Shown here piece after piece: positions 59,554 to 59,745 of a DNA stretch of 59,745 nucleotides (the stretch's first letter is position 1; each line of letters begins with the position of its first letter). The position numbers and the translations under genes are program-made. Under the pieces are notes generated by a model. That model saw nothing but the letters and a program-made list of their open reading frames with translations. It was not told the DNA's origin and did no database searches. The stretch is from Bacillus pseudomycoides (GTDB lineage: Bacteria; Bacillota; Bacilli; Bacillales; Bacillaceae_G), in the NCBI RefSeq assembly GCF_002582035.1, contig NZ_NUQE01000011.1, forward strand, positions 1 through 59,745, read 5' to 3'.

Positions 59554-59733
59554 ATGAACATTCAAAGGGCAAAAGAAATTTCAGAGTCAATGGAACAAAC
59601 AAATGTAACTTTTCAAGGTATGCCTGTTACGATCCAACATGTCGACGAAAAAAACGAAACAGCACGCATATACGAGGCAACAAATCCAAATCGTGAACTC
59701 ACTGTTCCAGTTAACAGCTTAGAGGAAATATAA
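59554..59733 (+). CDS. sspH: Small acid-soluble spore protein, SspH family
   Basis: 59 residues: starts MNIQRAKEISESMEQTNVTF and continues with GMPVTIQHVDEKNETARIYE, ending PVNSLEEI. This matches the H-type SASP family, minor spore-core proteins made late in sporulation under the forespore sigma factor. It is not an alpha/beta DNA-binding SASP. The ATG at 59554 follows GGGAGGAG; a TTG six bases earlier is less likely. A fragment of the dispersed repeat lies directly upstream, and I could not find a convincing sigma-G promoter. Confidence 0.92.
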   Translation: MNIQRAKEISESMEQTNVTFQGMPVTIQHVDEKNETARIYEATNPNRELTVPVNSLEEI

Positions 59734-59745
59734 GAAATCCCACTT

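Overview
The window looks like a chromosome segment of a Bacillus cereus-group bacterium. It is AT-rich, ribosome-binding sites are strong (AGGAGG-like) and several starts are TTG or GTG. It encodes an SspH-type spore protein and carries an asnA T-box, a ydaO-type c-di-AMP riboswitch, and Fur and Zur boxes. It also holds about ten copies of a roughly 140-bp dispersed element bordered by ATAAA/TTTAT that resembles the bcr1 repeat of this group. I saw no rRNA or tRNA genes, CRISPR array, phage or transposase gene.

Layout. 1-6.5 kb: T-box-controlled asnA, an MFS remnant, a tiny basic protein (2524-2700), an orphan oligopeptide-binding lipoprotein, and a MarR gene with a membrane partner behind a perfect 20-bp palindrome. 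6.9-13.9 kb: a C4-dicarboxylate block with a GlnK/GlnL-like two-component system, malic enzyme, aspartase and a dicarboxylate/glutamate symporter. The symporter promoter carries a GlnL-type direct repeat and a cre-like site. 14.1-15.8 kb: a UMP-kinase paralogue behind a leader peptide and terminator, convergent with a uridine-kinase-like gene. 16-17.3 kb: a cardiolipin-synthase-like enzyme. 17.5-23.7 kb: an LnrLMN-like ABC exporter with its two-component system, then virginiamycin B lyase. 24-27.4 kb: a DUF445 protein and a kdpA under a c-di-AMP riboswitch with no kdpB or kdpC beside it. 27.5-32.2 kb: DUF3995, MFS and MATE genes, a GIY-YIG protein and a DUF2087 regulator.

32.6-52.2 kb is a metal-handling stretch. 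It has a nosD-nosL / nosY-nosF copper-type accessory set without nosZ, then fumC. Next come a ferric-siderophore ABC transporter (binding protein, two permeases, ATPase) and a two-synthetase NIS siderophore locus. That locus has the gene content and divergent layout of the staphylococcal sfaABC/sfaD-htsABC (staphyloferrin A) locus, with Fur boxes in both control regions. It is followed by a Zur-box-flanked permease pair, a ZagA/YciC-like GTPase, and a small FbpA-like protein.

52.5-59.7 kb: a divergent PP2C-like protein, a MarR-DUF3147-hydrolase operon, a histidine phosphatase, and an MFS exporter divergent from an XRE-TPR regulator across two mirrored operators. The window ends with sspH.

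The most notable item is the staphyloferrin-A-like locus, because bacillibactin and petrobactin are the siderophores usually associated with this group. Next come the orphan kdpA with its intact riboswitch, the nosZ-less nos cluster broken by a repeat element, the leader-peptide/terminator arrangement before the UMP-kinase paralogue, and repeat ends that supply stop codons. All functional names come from reading motifs and context; no database search was run.
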